The position numbers were made by a program, and so were the translations under genes. The notes below the pieces were generated by a model. That model made no database searches and was not told where the DNA came from. It saw only the letters and a list, made by a program, of their open reading frames with translations. This document shows, in pieces, positions 1 to 6,839 of a stretch of 11,036 nt of DNA (positions are counted from its first letter, which is position 1; each line of letters begins with the position of its first letter). This DNA comes from Bacteroidota bacterium (GTDB taxonomy: Bacteria; Bacteroidota; Ignavibacteria; SZUA-365; JAADGX01), in assembly GCA_027021285.1 (NCBI GenBank), contig JALUUP010000254.1, positions 1-11,036 on the forward strand. The letters run 5' to 3'.

Positions 1-1
1 T

Positions 2-871
2 CCGGAAAAAGAACGAGCCGTGACAACGTTCCCGAAGAAAATAGATCAAGGCCGATTCATACGCGGCGCCAATAGCGATGAAATCGTGGTGGGCTACAAG
101 ATGTTGCGGAATCTCCGCGCCAAGGTCGGCGACCAGATCATCCTGCTTTCGCAGGGATACGACGGCGCGCTGGGAAATGCGCGGTTTCGCATCGTGGGGA
201 CCGTGAAGATGGGTTCGCCGGATTTTGACGGGATGGGGGTTTTCATGGGCCTTTCGCGGTTACAGGAATTGCTGGGGATGGGTCAGCGCATCAATGTCGT
301 GGCCCTGTCCCTGAGCAGCGTGTATGACGTGGACGAGGTCGCGGAAAAGTTGAACCAGGAGCTTCAGGCCTCCACGCTCAGCGCCCTGCGGTGGGACCAG
401 GTCATGCCCGAACTTAAGCAGGGCATCGAGCTCGATAACATCAGCGGCATGATTTACCTTTTCATCCTGATCCTCGTCGTCGCGTTCGGTATTCTCAACA
501 CGGTGTTGATGTCGGTGACGGAGCGTTTCAAGGAGTTCGGCATACTCCTCTCCGTGGGGATGCCCCAGGGTATGCTGGTGGCGGTGGTGTTTATCGAGAC
601 CGTTTTCATCGCCCTCATCGGGATTGTTATCGGCAACATTTTGGCCGTCGGCGTCAACTACTACTTCTACGTAAACCCGATTGAATTCACCGGTGAATAC
701 AAGGCCATGATGGAGCAATACGGCTTCCTGCCGGTGCTGCGGTCGAGTCTGAAGCTTTCCAGCTTTTTCAACACCACTCTATCCATCTTCGCCATTTCAC
801 TTGTATCGACAATCTATCCTCTGGTACGAACATACAAACTCGAGCCCTTGAAAGGAATCCGGTACACTTGA
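2..871 (+). CDS. FtsX/LolC-type ABC transporter permease, 5' truncated by window edge
   Basis: Inner-membrane permease subunit of an ABC exporter of the LolC/LolE/MacB superfamily. The reading frame is open to the first base of the window. A GTG at 20 could be read as a start, but the protein from there lacks the N-terminal membrane segment and early periplasmic part that the family has, so the true start lies upstream. Seen (numbered from that GTG): a periplasmic MacB_PCD-like domain at about residues 1-140, with the family-like phrases GRFIRG and KVGDQIILL; then an FtsX domain with three membrane segments at about 144-166, 184-215 and 247-270. The ending YPLVRTYKLEPLKGIRY matches the usual YPA..A..L.P..A.RY tail. 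The stop at 869-871 lies 1 nt before the next permease, to which it is clearly paralogous in layout. The pair probably forms a heterodimer driven by the ATPase at 2101. Substrate unknown; lipoprotein or lipid export is the best family-based guess. Confidence 0.9.
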   Translation, partial: PEKERAVTTFPKKIDQGRFIRGANSDEIVVGYKMLRNLRAKVGDQIILLSQGYDGALGNARFRIVGTVKMGSPDFDGMGVFMGLSRLQELLGMGQRINVVALSLSSVYDVDEVAEKLNQELQASTLSALRWDQVMPELKQGIELDNISGMIYLFILILVVAFGILNTVLMSVTERFKEFGILLSVGMPQGMLVAVVFIETVFIALIGIVIGNILAVGVNYYFYVNPIEFTGEYKAMMEQYGFLPVLRSSLKLSSFFNTTLSIFAISLVSTIYPLVRTYKLEPLKGIRYT

Positions 872-872
872 T

Positions 873-2087
873 ATGCTGTTCACGATTGCCTGGAGAAATA
901 TCTGGAGAAACAAGCGGCGCACCCTTATCGTCGTGTCATCGGTGATAATAGGCGTCGTTGCTCTCATCATGAACGACAGCATGTCGATCGGGATGATCCA
1001 GCAGATGTTCGAGAACCAGCTCGGTTCGCACGTCGCGCATATACAAATCCACAAGCGCGGTTTCAACGACAACAAGATTATCCAGAGTGTTGTCCCGGAC
1101 CAGCGACGGGTTGAGGAAGCGCTGCGTTCGACGCCGGAAGTCAAACATTTCAGTCGCCGAGTCGTGACCTTCGGACTGGTGAGCAGCGCGGTCAATTCTT
1201 CCGGCGCAGCCATCATCGGCGTGGAACATGAACGCGAGCCCAATATCACCATCATCAAGAAATCCATCATTGAAGGCCGGTACCTCAGCGGCGCCAACCA
1301 TGAAGTGGTTATCGGAAGAAAGATGGCCGATAAACTGAGCGTGGAAGTGGGCGACAAGATCGTGGGAATGGCCTCGACCGTCAGCGGGACCGTTGGGTCG
1401 GACATGTTCAGGGTAGTGGGGATCTTTCGCACCGTCAGCTCGGAATTCGACAAGAGTTACGTGTTCATATCGCTGGACAACGCGCAGAACATGCTCGAAC
1501 TCGGCACGGATGTTTCGGAGTTCGCCGTTATCTTGAGGAACCGTGAACTCGTTGAAGTGGTCAAAAGCAAAATCGCCGAGCGTCTCGGCCCGGATTACGA
1601 GGTCCTGTCGTACGCCGACCTCATGCCGTTGATCCTGGCGCAAATGCAAATGTACAGCGAGAGCATGTTCATCGTCTATATCATCATCGGGCTGGCCCTC
1701 ATTTTCGGTATTATCAATTCGACGCTCATGTCCGTGTTCGAGAGGATGCGGGAATTTGGCGTGTTGATGGCCATCGGGATGAAGAACAGCCGGTTGTTTT
1801 CCATGATCATGCTGGAAGCGCTGGTCATCGGGGTGCTTGGCACGGTCGTGGGAATGATCGTTGGCCTGGCGCTGTACCTGCCGCTCTCCGCCTATGGGAT
1901 TGACCTGAGCATGTTTTCCGAGAGCTTGACGTCGTTCGGAGTGGGAAGCACGATTTACCCGGTGTTGACGCTCCAGTCAGTTGTCGGCATTATGATCGTC
2001 ATACCGGTGTTCGCCGTTCTGGGGGCGCTGTATCCGGCCTTCAAAGCGATACGGCTGGAACCGGTATCCGCAATCCATTACGTGTAA
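873..2087 (+). CDS. FtsX/LolE-type ABC transporter permease (complete, 404 aa)
   Basis: Second permease subunit of the same ABC exporter, complete at 404 aa, a normal length for LolC/E-like proteins. It starts at ATG 873, 1 nt after the stop of the upstream permease, so the two are almost certainly cotranslated. Seen: a short cytoplasmic N-terminus with the family-typical AWRNIWRNKRRT (residues 6-17); a first membrane helix at about 18-38; a periplasmic domain at about 40-260; then the FtsX domain with helices at about 265-288, 311-338 and 365-390. Between the helices is the cytoplasmic phrase ERMREFGVLMAIGM, the coupling segment that contacts the ATPase in this family. The tail LYPAFKAIRLEPVSAIHYV mirrors the first permease. 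Four membrane helices with a large loop after helix 1 is the LolC/LolE topology; no ATPase domain is fused, unlike MacB itself. Whether it handles lipoproteins, lipids or peptides cannot be read from sequence. Confidence 0.93.
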   Translation: MLFTIAWRNIWRNKRRTLIVVSSVIIGVVALIMNDSMSIGMIQQMFENQLGSHVAHIQIHKRGFNDNKIIQSVVPDQRRVEEALRSTPEVKHFSRRVVTFGLVSSAVNSSGAAIIGVEHEREPNITIIKKSIIEGRYLSGANHEVVIGRKMADKLSVEVGDKIVGMASTVSGTVGSDMFRVVGIFRTVSSEFDKSYVFISLDNAQNMLELGTDVSEFAVILRNRELVEVVKSKIAERLGPDYEVLSYADLMPLILAQMQMYSESMFIVYIIIGLALIFGIINSTLMSVFERMREFGVLMAIGMKNSRLFSMIMLEALVIGVLGTVVGMIVGLALYLPLSAYGIDLSMFSESLTSFGVGSTIYPVLTLQSVVGIMIVIPVFAVLGALYPAFKAIRLEPVSAIHYV

Positions 2088-2100
2088 GTGGGATAAGCGC

Positions 2101-2778
2101 ATGAATATTATTGAAATCCAGGACGTGGAAAAAATCTACCAGGACAACGGCGTGCCAGTACACGCGTTGCGCGGTGTGACCATGAACGTGGAGACGGGCG
2201 AGTTCCTGGTCATCGCCGGGCCGTCGGGGTCCGGAAAGACTACGCTGCTGAACGTTATCGGGGCCCTGGACACGCCGACACGGGGCAAGGTGTACCTGGA
2301 GGGTGAAGACCTGAGCACGAAAAACAGGAATGAGATCGCGTCCATTCGGTTGCACAAGCTTGGATTCGTGTTCCAGGCCTACAATCTCATCCCCGTTCTT
2401 TCCGCCCTGGAAAATATCGAGTTCACCATGATGTTGCGGGGCATCCCGGAAAAGGAACGGCATGAACGAGCGATGGCCCTGATGGAAGAACTCGGCATTG
2501 CCGAGTTGGCGAACAAGCGTCCCAACGAAATGAGCGGCGGGCAGCAGCAACGCGTGGCCGTGGCCAGGGCGATGGTGAACGATCCATCCATTATCCTCGC
2601 CGATGAACCGACCGCCAATCTCGACACCAAGACGGGCGCTAATCTTCTCGACCTCATGCAGCGAATGAACGAAGAGAAAAACCTGACGTTCGTATTCTCA
2701 TCCCACGATCCCTTGGTTATCGAACGGGCCAAGCGGTTGCTTCTTTTGAAAGACGGGCTCATTGAAACTCCGGAGTAA
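2101..2778 (+). CDS. LolD/MacB-type ABC transporter ATP-binding protein (225 aa)
   Basis: Cytoplasmic ATPase that powers the two permeases just upstream. All nucleotide-binding motifs are present: Walker A GPSGSGKT (residues 40-47), Q-loop Gln92 in VFQAYNLIP, ABC signature MSGGQQQR (144-151), Walker B IILADEP (164-170) followed by the D-loop ANLD (172-175), and the switch His202 in SSHD. Length 225 aa and the QAYNLIPVLSALENIEF phrase are typical of the LolD/MacB/FtsE-like subgroup that pairs with FtsX-domain permeases. It starts at ATG 2101, 13 nt after the previous stop, with only a weak GTGGGA-like purine stretch in front; translation probably depends on upstream ribosomes. The gene ends 10 nt before the ATG of the outer-membrane protein at 2789. 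Called LolD-like by family; orthology to true lipoprotein-releasing LolD is not established. Confidence 0.95.
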   Translation: MNIIEIQDVEKIYQDNGVPVHALRGVTMNVETGEFLVIAGPSGSGKTTLLNVIGALDTPTRGKVYLEGEDLSTKNRNEIASIRLHKLGFVFQAYNLIPVLSALENIEFTMMLRGIPEKERHERAMALMEELGIAELANKRPNEMSGGQQQRVAVARAMVNDPSIILADEPTANLDTKTGANLLDLMQRMNEEKNLTFVFSSHDPLVIERAKRLLLLKDGLIETPE

Positions 2779-2788
2779 AACCCGCGCC

Positions 2789-3961
2789 ATGAAAACGTCT
2801 CTGTGTGCGGCGGCCGCATGGTTCGTCTTGCTCGCGTTGGTCCCGGGCTACCGGGGCGGCGCCCAGGTGGAATGGCAATTCTCCGGCTACGTTCTCGATC
2901 TCCCCGTGTACCAGCGCGTGAATCCCTGGTTTGCGAGTTTTCTTCGGACGGAGCAGGACCAGGCGCTCAACATTACCCGCGTGCGCCTGCGACCGACGCT
3001 CTTGCTCTGGGATGGAGCCCGCGTGACGCTCGAACACGAGGTTGTGGCATGGTATCATTCGACGGCGCTGCCGGATTACCAGACCGCCGCCATTACGCGG
3101 CGCCAGGCGGTGAACCTGACGTGGAACACGGTCGAGGAATCGCGGTTGACCTTGCGGCAGTTTGTCGACCGGTTGTACTTCCGTCAGAATTTCGACTTCG
3201 GAAGCCTGGTTGTCGGGCGCCAGCGGATCTCGTGGGGAACGGGCAGGATATGGAACCCGACAGACTTGTTCAATCCCATCAATCCCGCCAGTTTCGACAA
3301 GATCGAGAAGGACGGTGCCGATGCCGTATCGTTCAAGTATTACCTGGGCAGTTTCACCGACGTGGAAGTGGTGTACAACGCCGAAGAAAAATTTAAAAGC
3401 TGGAACGCGGGCTTCCGTTTTCGCACGAATTTCTCGGAGTACGACGTCTCGGTCGTCGGCGGATACTTTGACAAGCGGTACGTGGCTGGAGGGGATTTCG
3501 CTGGAAACTTGTTCGAAGCGGGCGTGCGCGGTGAAGGGATCGTTTCGGCGAACAAGGATGATCTGGGCGACAGTTATGTCAAATGCATACTGGGAATCGA
3601 TTACCAGTTTACATCGAAACTCTATGCGCTGGCGGAATATCAATACAACGGGGAAGGCGAAAAGGACAAGAATCGGTATCGCTTCTTGTTCGATCGCCTG
3701 GCCCAGGGGGCGATACTCAATTTCGCCCGGAACTACCTGTTCGTCCAGGGATTATACCAACTTCATCCGTTGGTAATGACGGGTCTCGGCGTCAACCTCA
3801 ATCTCGACGATGGCAGTGGATTCATCGCTCCGTCGGTAACCTGGTCATCGACAGAAAATTCAGAGCTCGGCCTGGGAGGTCTGCTCACCTACGGCGCGGG
3901 GGAAACGGAGTACTGGTATTACCCGCTGGCGGTGTACGTGAAGGGCCAGTGGTATTTTTAA
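2789..3961 (+). CDS. Outer-membrane beta-barrel protein of unknown function linked to the ABC exporter (390 aa)
   Basis: Secreted outer-membrane protein with a clear Sec signal peptide: Lys2, a hydrophobic core at about 4-18, and a probable cleavage after GGA (residue 25) just before Gln26. The rest alternates short aromatic-rich strands with polar turns, and the chain ends in ...GQWYF, a terminal Phe as is usual for BAM-inserted barrels. A distinctive block at residues 142-159 (VGRQRISWGTGRIWNPTD), followed by LFNPINP and KDGADAV, resembles the conserved GRQ.i.WG.g....P.D region of several porin-like families such as DUF1302; I do not recognise a named family. ATG 2789 is preferred over the in-frame TTG at 2762, because TTG lies inside the ATPase gene and would add a charged stretch before the signal peptide. 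GGAG at 2772-2775 is a possible ribosome site, rather far away. Its position suggests it works with the exporter, perhaps as receiving outer-membrane partner; this is inference. Confidence 0.85.
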   Translation: MKTSLCAAAAWFVLLALVPGYRGGAQVEWQFSGYVLDLPVYQRVNPWFASFLRTEQDQALNITRVRLRPTLLLWDGARVTLEHEVVAWYHSTALPDYQTAAITRRQAVNLTWNTVEESRLTLRQFVDRLYFRQNFDFGSLVVGRQRISWGTGRIWNPTDLFNPINPASFDKIEKDGADAVSFKYYLGSFTDVEVVYNAEEKFKSWNAGFRFRTNFSEYDVSVVGGYFDKRYVAGGDFAGNLFEAGVRGEGIVSANKDDLGDSYVKCILGIDYQFTSKLYALAEYQYNGEGEKDKNRYRFLFDRLAQGAILNFARNYLFVQGLYQLHPLVMTGLGVNLNLDDGSGFIAPSVTWSSTENSELGLGGLLTYGAGETEYWYYPLAVYVKGQWYF

Positions 3962-3995
3962 TGAATGACACGGGACGAGAACGAAAAGCGACTGG

Positions 3996-4027
3996 TTGCA
4001 AGGGATAGCATTATTTTCGTACCATTG
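3996..4027 (+). promoter_or_regulatory. Putative Bacteroidota-type -33/-7 promoter for tRNA-Glu
   Basis: TTG at 3996-3998, a 21-nt spacer, and TACCATTG at 4020-4027. This matches the Bacteroidota consensus TTG / TAnnTTTG with one mismatch (A for T at the fifth position), and the tRNA begins 19 nt downstream. The same TTG-N21-TAnn arrangement precedes the tRNA-Lys at 8990, which is the main reason to take it seriously. Either element alone could occur by chance. Confidence 0.4.
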
Positions 4028-4046
4028 TAGTCAGGCAGGGGAATTC

Positions 4047-4118
4047 GGCGCGTTCGTCTAGCGGTTAGGACGCAGCCCTCTCAAGGCTGAAACACGGGTT
4101 CGATTCCCGTACGCGCTA
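4047..4118 (+). tRNA. tRNA-Glu (anticodon CUC)
   Basis: A complete cloverleaf can be drawn. The acceptor stem is GGCGCGT (4047-4053) with ACGCGCT (4111-4117); its first pair is G-U. The D arm is GTC/GAC (4056-4058/4069-4071). The anticodon stem is CAGCC/GGCTG (4073-4077/4085-4089) around the loop CTCTCAA, giving anticodon CTC at 4080-4082. The T arm is ACGGG/CCCGT with loop TTCGATT. Discriminator A is at 4118; the 3' CCA is not encoded and must be added after transcription. It decodes GAG. It lies 30 nt upstream of the nucleotidase start codon with no terminator between, so read-through into the 4149-8793 operon is possible. Confidence 0.96.
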
Positions 4119-4148
4119 CACGGTTTTAACAGCATCGAGTTATTTGAC

Positions 4149-5651
4149 ATGGCACGAATTCGTTCCAATCTCAGCGCAATATTCCTTGCGCTTTTTCTGT
4201 TCGGATGCGGAGCGTCGCGCAATGCGTCGCTCACGGTTTTTCACTGGAATGATTTCCACGCGCAAAACATCCCCCGGGAGGTGACATCGAAAGATTCATC
4301 GGGCGTGGAAACGCGGTACCGTGTCGGTGGCGCAGCCATACTGAAACACTACCTGGACAGCATGCGCACTACGCGTCCGTTCTCGATCACCCTTCACGCA
4401 GGGGACGAGTTCCAGGGGACGCCGATATCTTCTCTTACAAAGGGCGCATCCCAGGTCCGCCTGCTTGGAGAGTATGGCCTCGATGCTTTTACCTTCGGCA
4501 ACCACGAGTTCGATTACGGCAGGGAAAACCTGGAAAGGTTGTTTTCGAAAGTCGGTTTCCCGGTTGTCTCCGCGGATCTCTGGGATAAAACGCGTGGCAG
4601 GTATTTCGTGAAACCTGTTACCATCATCAAGCGGGGACCGCTGCGGATAGGCGTTATCGGTCTCGCGCCGAAAAACCTTTTTTCCCTCAGCCTGCGGAAT
4701 AACTTGCGTGGCCTCGAAGTGCTTCCTGTCGAGAAGGTTGTGCGGAAGTTCGTTCGGGAGTTGAGAGAAAGCGGTTGCGACGTCGTTATCGTGCTCTCGC
4801 ACCTGGGCTACAGCGGCGACAAGGCGCTGGCGCGCAAGGTGAAAGGCATCGACATCATCGTAGGCGGGCATTCGCACACGGCCCTGCGGAGACCGGTCAA
4901 GATCAACAACACCGTTATCGTCCAGGCGGGGAGCCGGGGGAGGTACCTCGGAGTATTGGATGTAAAGGTCGATCTCGACGACGACCGGTTGGCTTCGTGG
5001 TCGGGCTTCCTGCTGGAAACGCGCGAAGGGGTCAAACCGGATTCACTCATGCAGGCCGTCGTCGATTCACTGGAAGCCATTGCCGGAAAGGAACTGAACC
5101 AGGTCATAGGAATCCTGGAAACCGACTGGGTGCGGCATTACAAATCAGAAAGCAATATCGGCGACTGGATGGCGGACGTCACGCGGGATTTCACGGGTTC
5201 GGACGTGGCGTTCCAGAACTCGGGCGGGATCCGGAAGAACCTGCCCGCCGGAGAGATTAAGGCGCGGGACGTGTGGGAAATTGCCCCGTTCGGGAATTAC
5301 TTCGTGAAATTCGAGGTCTCAGGCAAGGTCCTTCGATCGATGCTGGAATGGCAGGCGGCGGGAAAGGGCGAGTTTTGCCAGGTGAGCGGCCTGCGGTACG
5401 TGGTCAAGAACCGGAAGCTGGTTTCCGCCACGGTCCAAGGGCATCCCATCGACCCCGATCGCGTGTACTCCATTGCCACCAACAACTACGTCGGCGATCA
5501 CCTGCACGATGTCTTCGGGCTCGATGAATCAGCGGTCACGGTGGTTCCGGTCAAACCGAATTACCTCGACCGGGACGTGTTCATTGACTACATTAAGAAG
5601 CAGGGAAGGGTTCGCAGTGTGGTACAGGGAAGGATTCGAAAGGAAAAATAA
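4149..5651 (+). CDS. UshA-type 5'-nucleotidase / metallophosphatase lipoprotein (500 aa)
   Basis: Exported metallophosphoesterase of the 5'-nucleotidase/UDP-sugar hydrolase family, which dephosphorylates nucleotides or related phosphoesters outside the cytoplasm for salvage. Seen: an N-terminal hydrophobic segment ending in the lipobox LFGC with Cys20, so it is likely a membrane-anchored lipoprotein. The dimetal catalytic domain (about 28-250) has HWNDFH (Asp35, His37), HAGDEFQG (Asp86), FGNHEFDYG (Asn118, His119), LSHLGY (His218) and GGHSH (His241, His243); all expected metal ligands are present. The C-terminal 5'-nucleotidase substrate domain (about 313-475) carries SNIGDWMADV, QNSGGIRKNLPAG (356-368) and APFGNYF (379-385), the usual substrate-binding region. 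Length about 500 aa is normal. ATG 4149 is chosen because it gives the signal peptide directly; no good Shine-Dalgarno is visible. It is first in a tight run with the lipoprotein that begins 1 nt after its stop. Exact substrate (AMP, UDP-sugar, cyclic nucleotide) cannot be decided. Confidence 0.93.
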   Translation: MARIRSNLSAIFLALFLFGCGASRNASLTVFHWNDFHAQNIPREVTSKDSSGVETRYRVGGAAILKHYLDSMRTTRPFSITLHAGDEFQGTPISSLTKGASQVRLLGEYGLDAFTFGNHEFDYGRENLERLFSKVGFPVVSADLWDKTRGRYFVKPVTIIKRGPLRIGVIGLAPKNLFSLSLRNNLRGLEVLPVEKVVRKFVRELRESGCDVVIVLSHLGYSGDKALARKVKGIDIIVGGHSHTALRRPVKINNTVIVQAGSRGRYLGVLDVKVDLDDDRLASWSGFLLETREGVKPDSLMQAVVDSLEAIAGKELNQVIGILETDWVRHYKSESNIGDWMADVTRDFTGSDVAFQNSGGIRKNLPAGEIKARDVWEIAPFGNYFVKFEVSGKVLRSMLEWQAAGKGEFCQVSGLRYVVKNRKLVSATVQGHPIDPDRVYSIATNNYVGDHLHDVFGLDESAVTVVPVKPNYLDRDVFIDYIKKQGRVRSVVQGRIRKEK

Positions 5652-5652
5652 C

Positions 5653-6042
5653 ATGCGAATGGTTGCATTCATCAGTGTACTGGCGGCAGGGTTCGTCATG
5701 GCCGTCGGCTGCGGCGATTCGGGCATTACCGATCCGGACGACCTCGTTTTTCCCGATTCAAACGTGAGTTACGCGGAGCACGTCCAGCCGTTGTTCAACT
5801 TGCGCTGTACGAACTCGGGATGCCACGAGGAACAGACACGGGCCGGGGACCTTGTCCTGACTTCCTATTTCAATCTCACGGCGCGGCCGGGCATCGTGGT
5901 GCCGTTCAGCAGCGAGTCCAGCCTTCTCGCCCAGAAAATCGACGGACGGAATCCGCACCGTATCAACACGCCGATCCTCGTCAACGCCAACCAGATCCAG
6001 GGGGTCAAGACCTGGATCGACGAAGGAGCGAAAAACAATTGA
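5653..6042 (+). CDS. Small cytochrome-c-like lipoprotein with CX4CH motif (129 aa)
   Basis: Predicted lipoprotein: a hydrophobic signal at residues 3-19 ends in AVGC with Cys20, followed by Gly-Asp. The mature part resembles the short single-heme c-type domains found in lipoproteins of FCB and planctomycete bacteria: SYAEHVQPLFNLRC, then CTNSGCH at 52-58, DLVLTSYFNL, SSLLAQKIDG, and a C-terminal IQGVKTWIDEGAKNN helix. The heme-attachment motif is C-X4-C-H (Cys52, Cys57, His58) rather than CXXCH. No methionine follows His58 anywhere in the protein, so the usual distal Met ligand, normally in an MP motif before the last helix, is missing; the local sequence there is HRINTPIL. It may bind heme with another ligand, or be a redox-dead relative. 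The real start is ATG 5653 (a longer frame from 5473 runs inside the nucleotidase gene). The stop overlaps the methyltransferase start at 6039. Confidence 0.82.
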   Translation: MRMVAFISVLAAGFVMAVGCGDSGITDPDDLVFPDSNVSYAEHVQPLFNLRCTNSGCHEEQTRAGDLVLTSYFNLTARPGIVVPFSSESSLLAQKIDGRNPHRINTPILVNANQIQGVKTWIDEGAKNN

Positions 6043-6839
6043 CCGTTCCGGGAACTCTTCCATCGTTGTCCGTTGCCGCCAGCAAGCGGATTCGCAGGCT
6101 GCACAAGAAGAAATTCCGGCTCGAAGACCGATCCGTGCTTCTGGAAGGCGCCAGGCTTGTTGCCGACGCTCTGGACTCGGGCGTCGCGCTGAAGGAGGTT
6201 GTCATTCTTACCGGGATGGAGGGAAAGCACGGGGAGCTGGTGGAAAAACTGGTAAAGGCAGGAGTGCCGGTCATGTCGGCGGAAGAGCGGGAATTTTCAC
6301 GCTTGTCGAACACCGTTCATAGCCAGGGTATCCTTGCAACCACTGTCGAATTGCCGGATCCGGAAATCGAAGACCCCGGGAATCTTCTCCTGGGTCTGGA
6401 TGCCGTCAGCGACCCGGGCAACCTGGGTACACTGCTGCGCGCCGCAGAATGGTTCGGGGTCCGCCGGGTTCTGCTGGGCGAAGGATGCGTGGACCCGTTC
6501 AATCCCAAGGTCGTACGAGCTTCCATGGGTTCGATTCTGCGCCTCCAGCTCCGTGATTTTACGGACGATGTTCCCGTGCCCGGTGATTGTGTCGTGGTGG
6601 GTGCGGCCGTTTCCGGGGGCGCTTCGGTGTACGATCCTCTTCCCGAACGGATGCTGTTGCTCATGGGATCGGAAGCTACCGGCTTCAGCGATCGGTTCGG
6701 GAAAAAGATTGAATCGAAGGTGACGATCCCGGGATATGGAGCCGCCGAATCATTGAACGTCGCGGTCGCCGCCGCCGTCATCATGGCCGAGCATCGTCGA
6801 CAACACGAATCACGAATCGATAAAGGAATGCATGCATAA
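6039..6839 (+). CDS. SpoU/TrmH-family RNA 2'-O-ribose methyltransferase (266 aa)
   Basis: SPOUT-fold, SAM-dependent methyltransferase that methylates ribose 2'-OH in rRNA or tRNA. Seen: an N-terminal substrate-binding domain (about 8-100) with LEGARLVADALDSG; then the SpoU catalytic domain with motif 1 DPGNLGTLLRAAEWFG (Asn128, catalytic-type Arg134), motif 2 VRASMGSILRL, and motif 3 LLMGSEATGFSD (Glu212) followed by IPGYGAAESLNVAVA (Ser238, Asn240), which forms the SAM-binding knot. All key residues are intact. No ATG lies near the domain start. TTG 6039 is chosen: it overlaps the upstream stop by 4 nt, and AAGGAG lies 10 nt before it at 6023-6028. That AAGGAG also encodes part of the conserved DEGA of the upstream protein, so it may be coincidental; TTG 6066 is an alternative. 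The short C-terminal extension after AEHRR reaches into the OmpA gene. RlmB/TrmH/TsnR-like; the exact target base is unknown. Confidence 0.9.
   Translation: MTVPGTLPSLSVAASKRIRRLHKKKFRLEDRSVLLEGARLVADALDSGVALKEVVILTGMEGKHGELVEKLVKAGVPVMSAEEREFSRLSNTVHSQGILATTVELPDPEIEDPGNLLLGLDAVSDPGNLGTLLRAAEWFGVRRVLLGEGCVDPFNPKVVRASMGSILRLQLRDFTDDVPVPGDCVVVGAAVSGGASVYDPLPERMLLLMGSEATGFSDRFGKKIESKVTIPGYGAAESLNVAVAAAVIMAEHRRQHESRIDKGMHA

Noticed and set aside
20..871. GTG 20 as the true start of the first permease
   Set aside because: The frame is open upstream to the window edge and the family's first membrane helix would be missing; the gene is simply cut by the window.
936..1649. Reverse-strand 237-aa ORF across the second permease
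   Set aside because: Its product is rich in His, Arg and Asp with no domain, and the + strand frame encodes an obvious FtsX-type permease; it is a GC-rich shadow.
2762..2788. TTG 2762 as start of the outer-membrane protein
   Set aside because: It lies within the ATPase coding region and adds a positively charged nine-residue stretch ahead of a complete signal peptide that begins at ATG 2789.
2803..3776. Two other-frame + strand ORFs (2803-3396, 3162-3776) over the outer-membrane protein gene
   Set aside because: Their products are Arg/Gly/Pro-rich with no signal peptide or domain; the frame from 2789 has a signal peptide, strand pattern and terminal Phe. No frameshift is needed.
3961..4008. 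15-codon ORF after the outer-membrane protein gene
   Set aside because: ATG overlaps the stop codon, but the product is only MNDTGRERKATGCKG and lies over the putative tRNA promoter; too short and featureless to support.
5473..5652. Longer N-terminus for the small lipoprotein from 5473
   Set aside because: This part lies out of frame inside the nucleotidase gene, reads as Ser/Thr/Arg-rich noise, and would bury the lipoprotein signal peptide.
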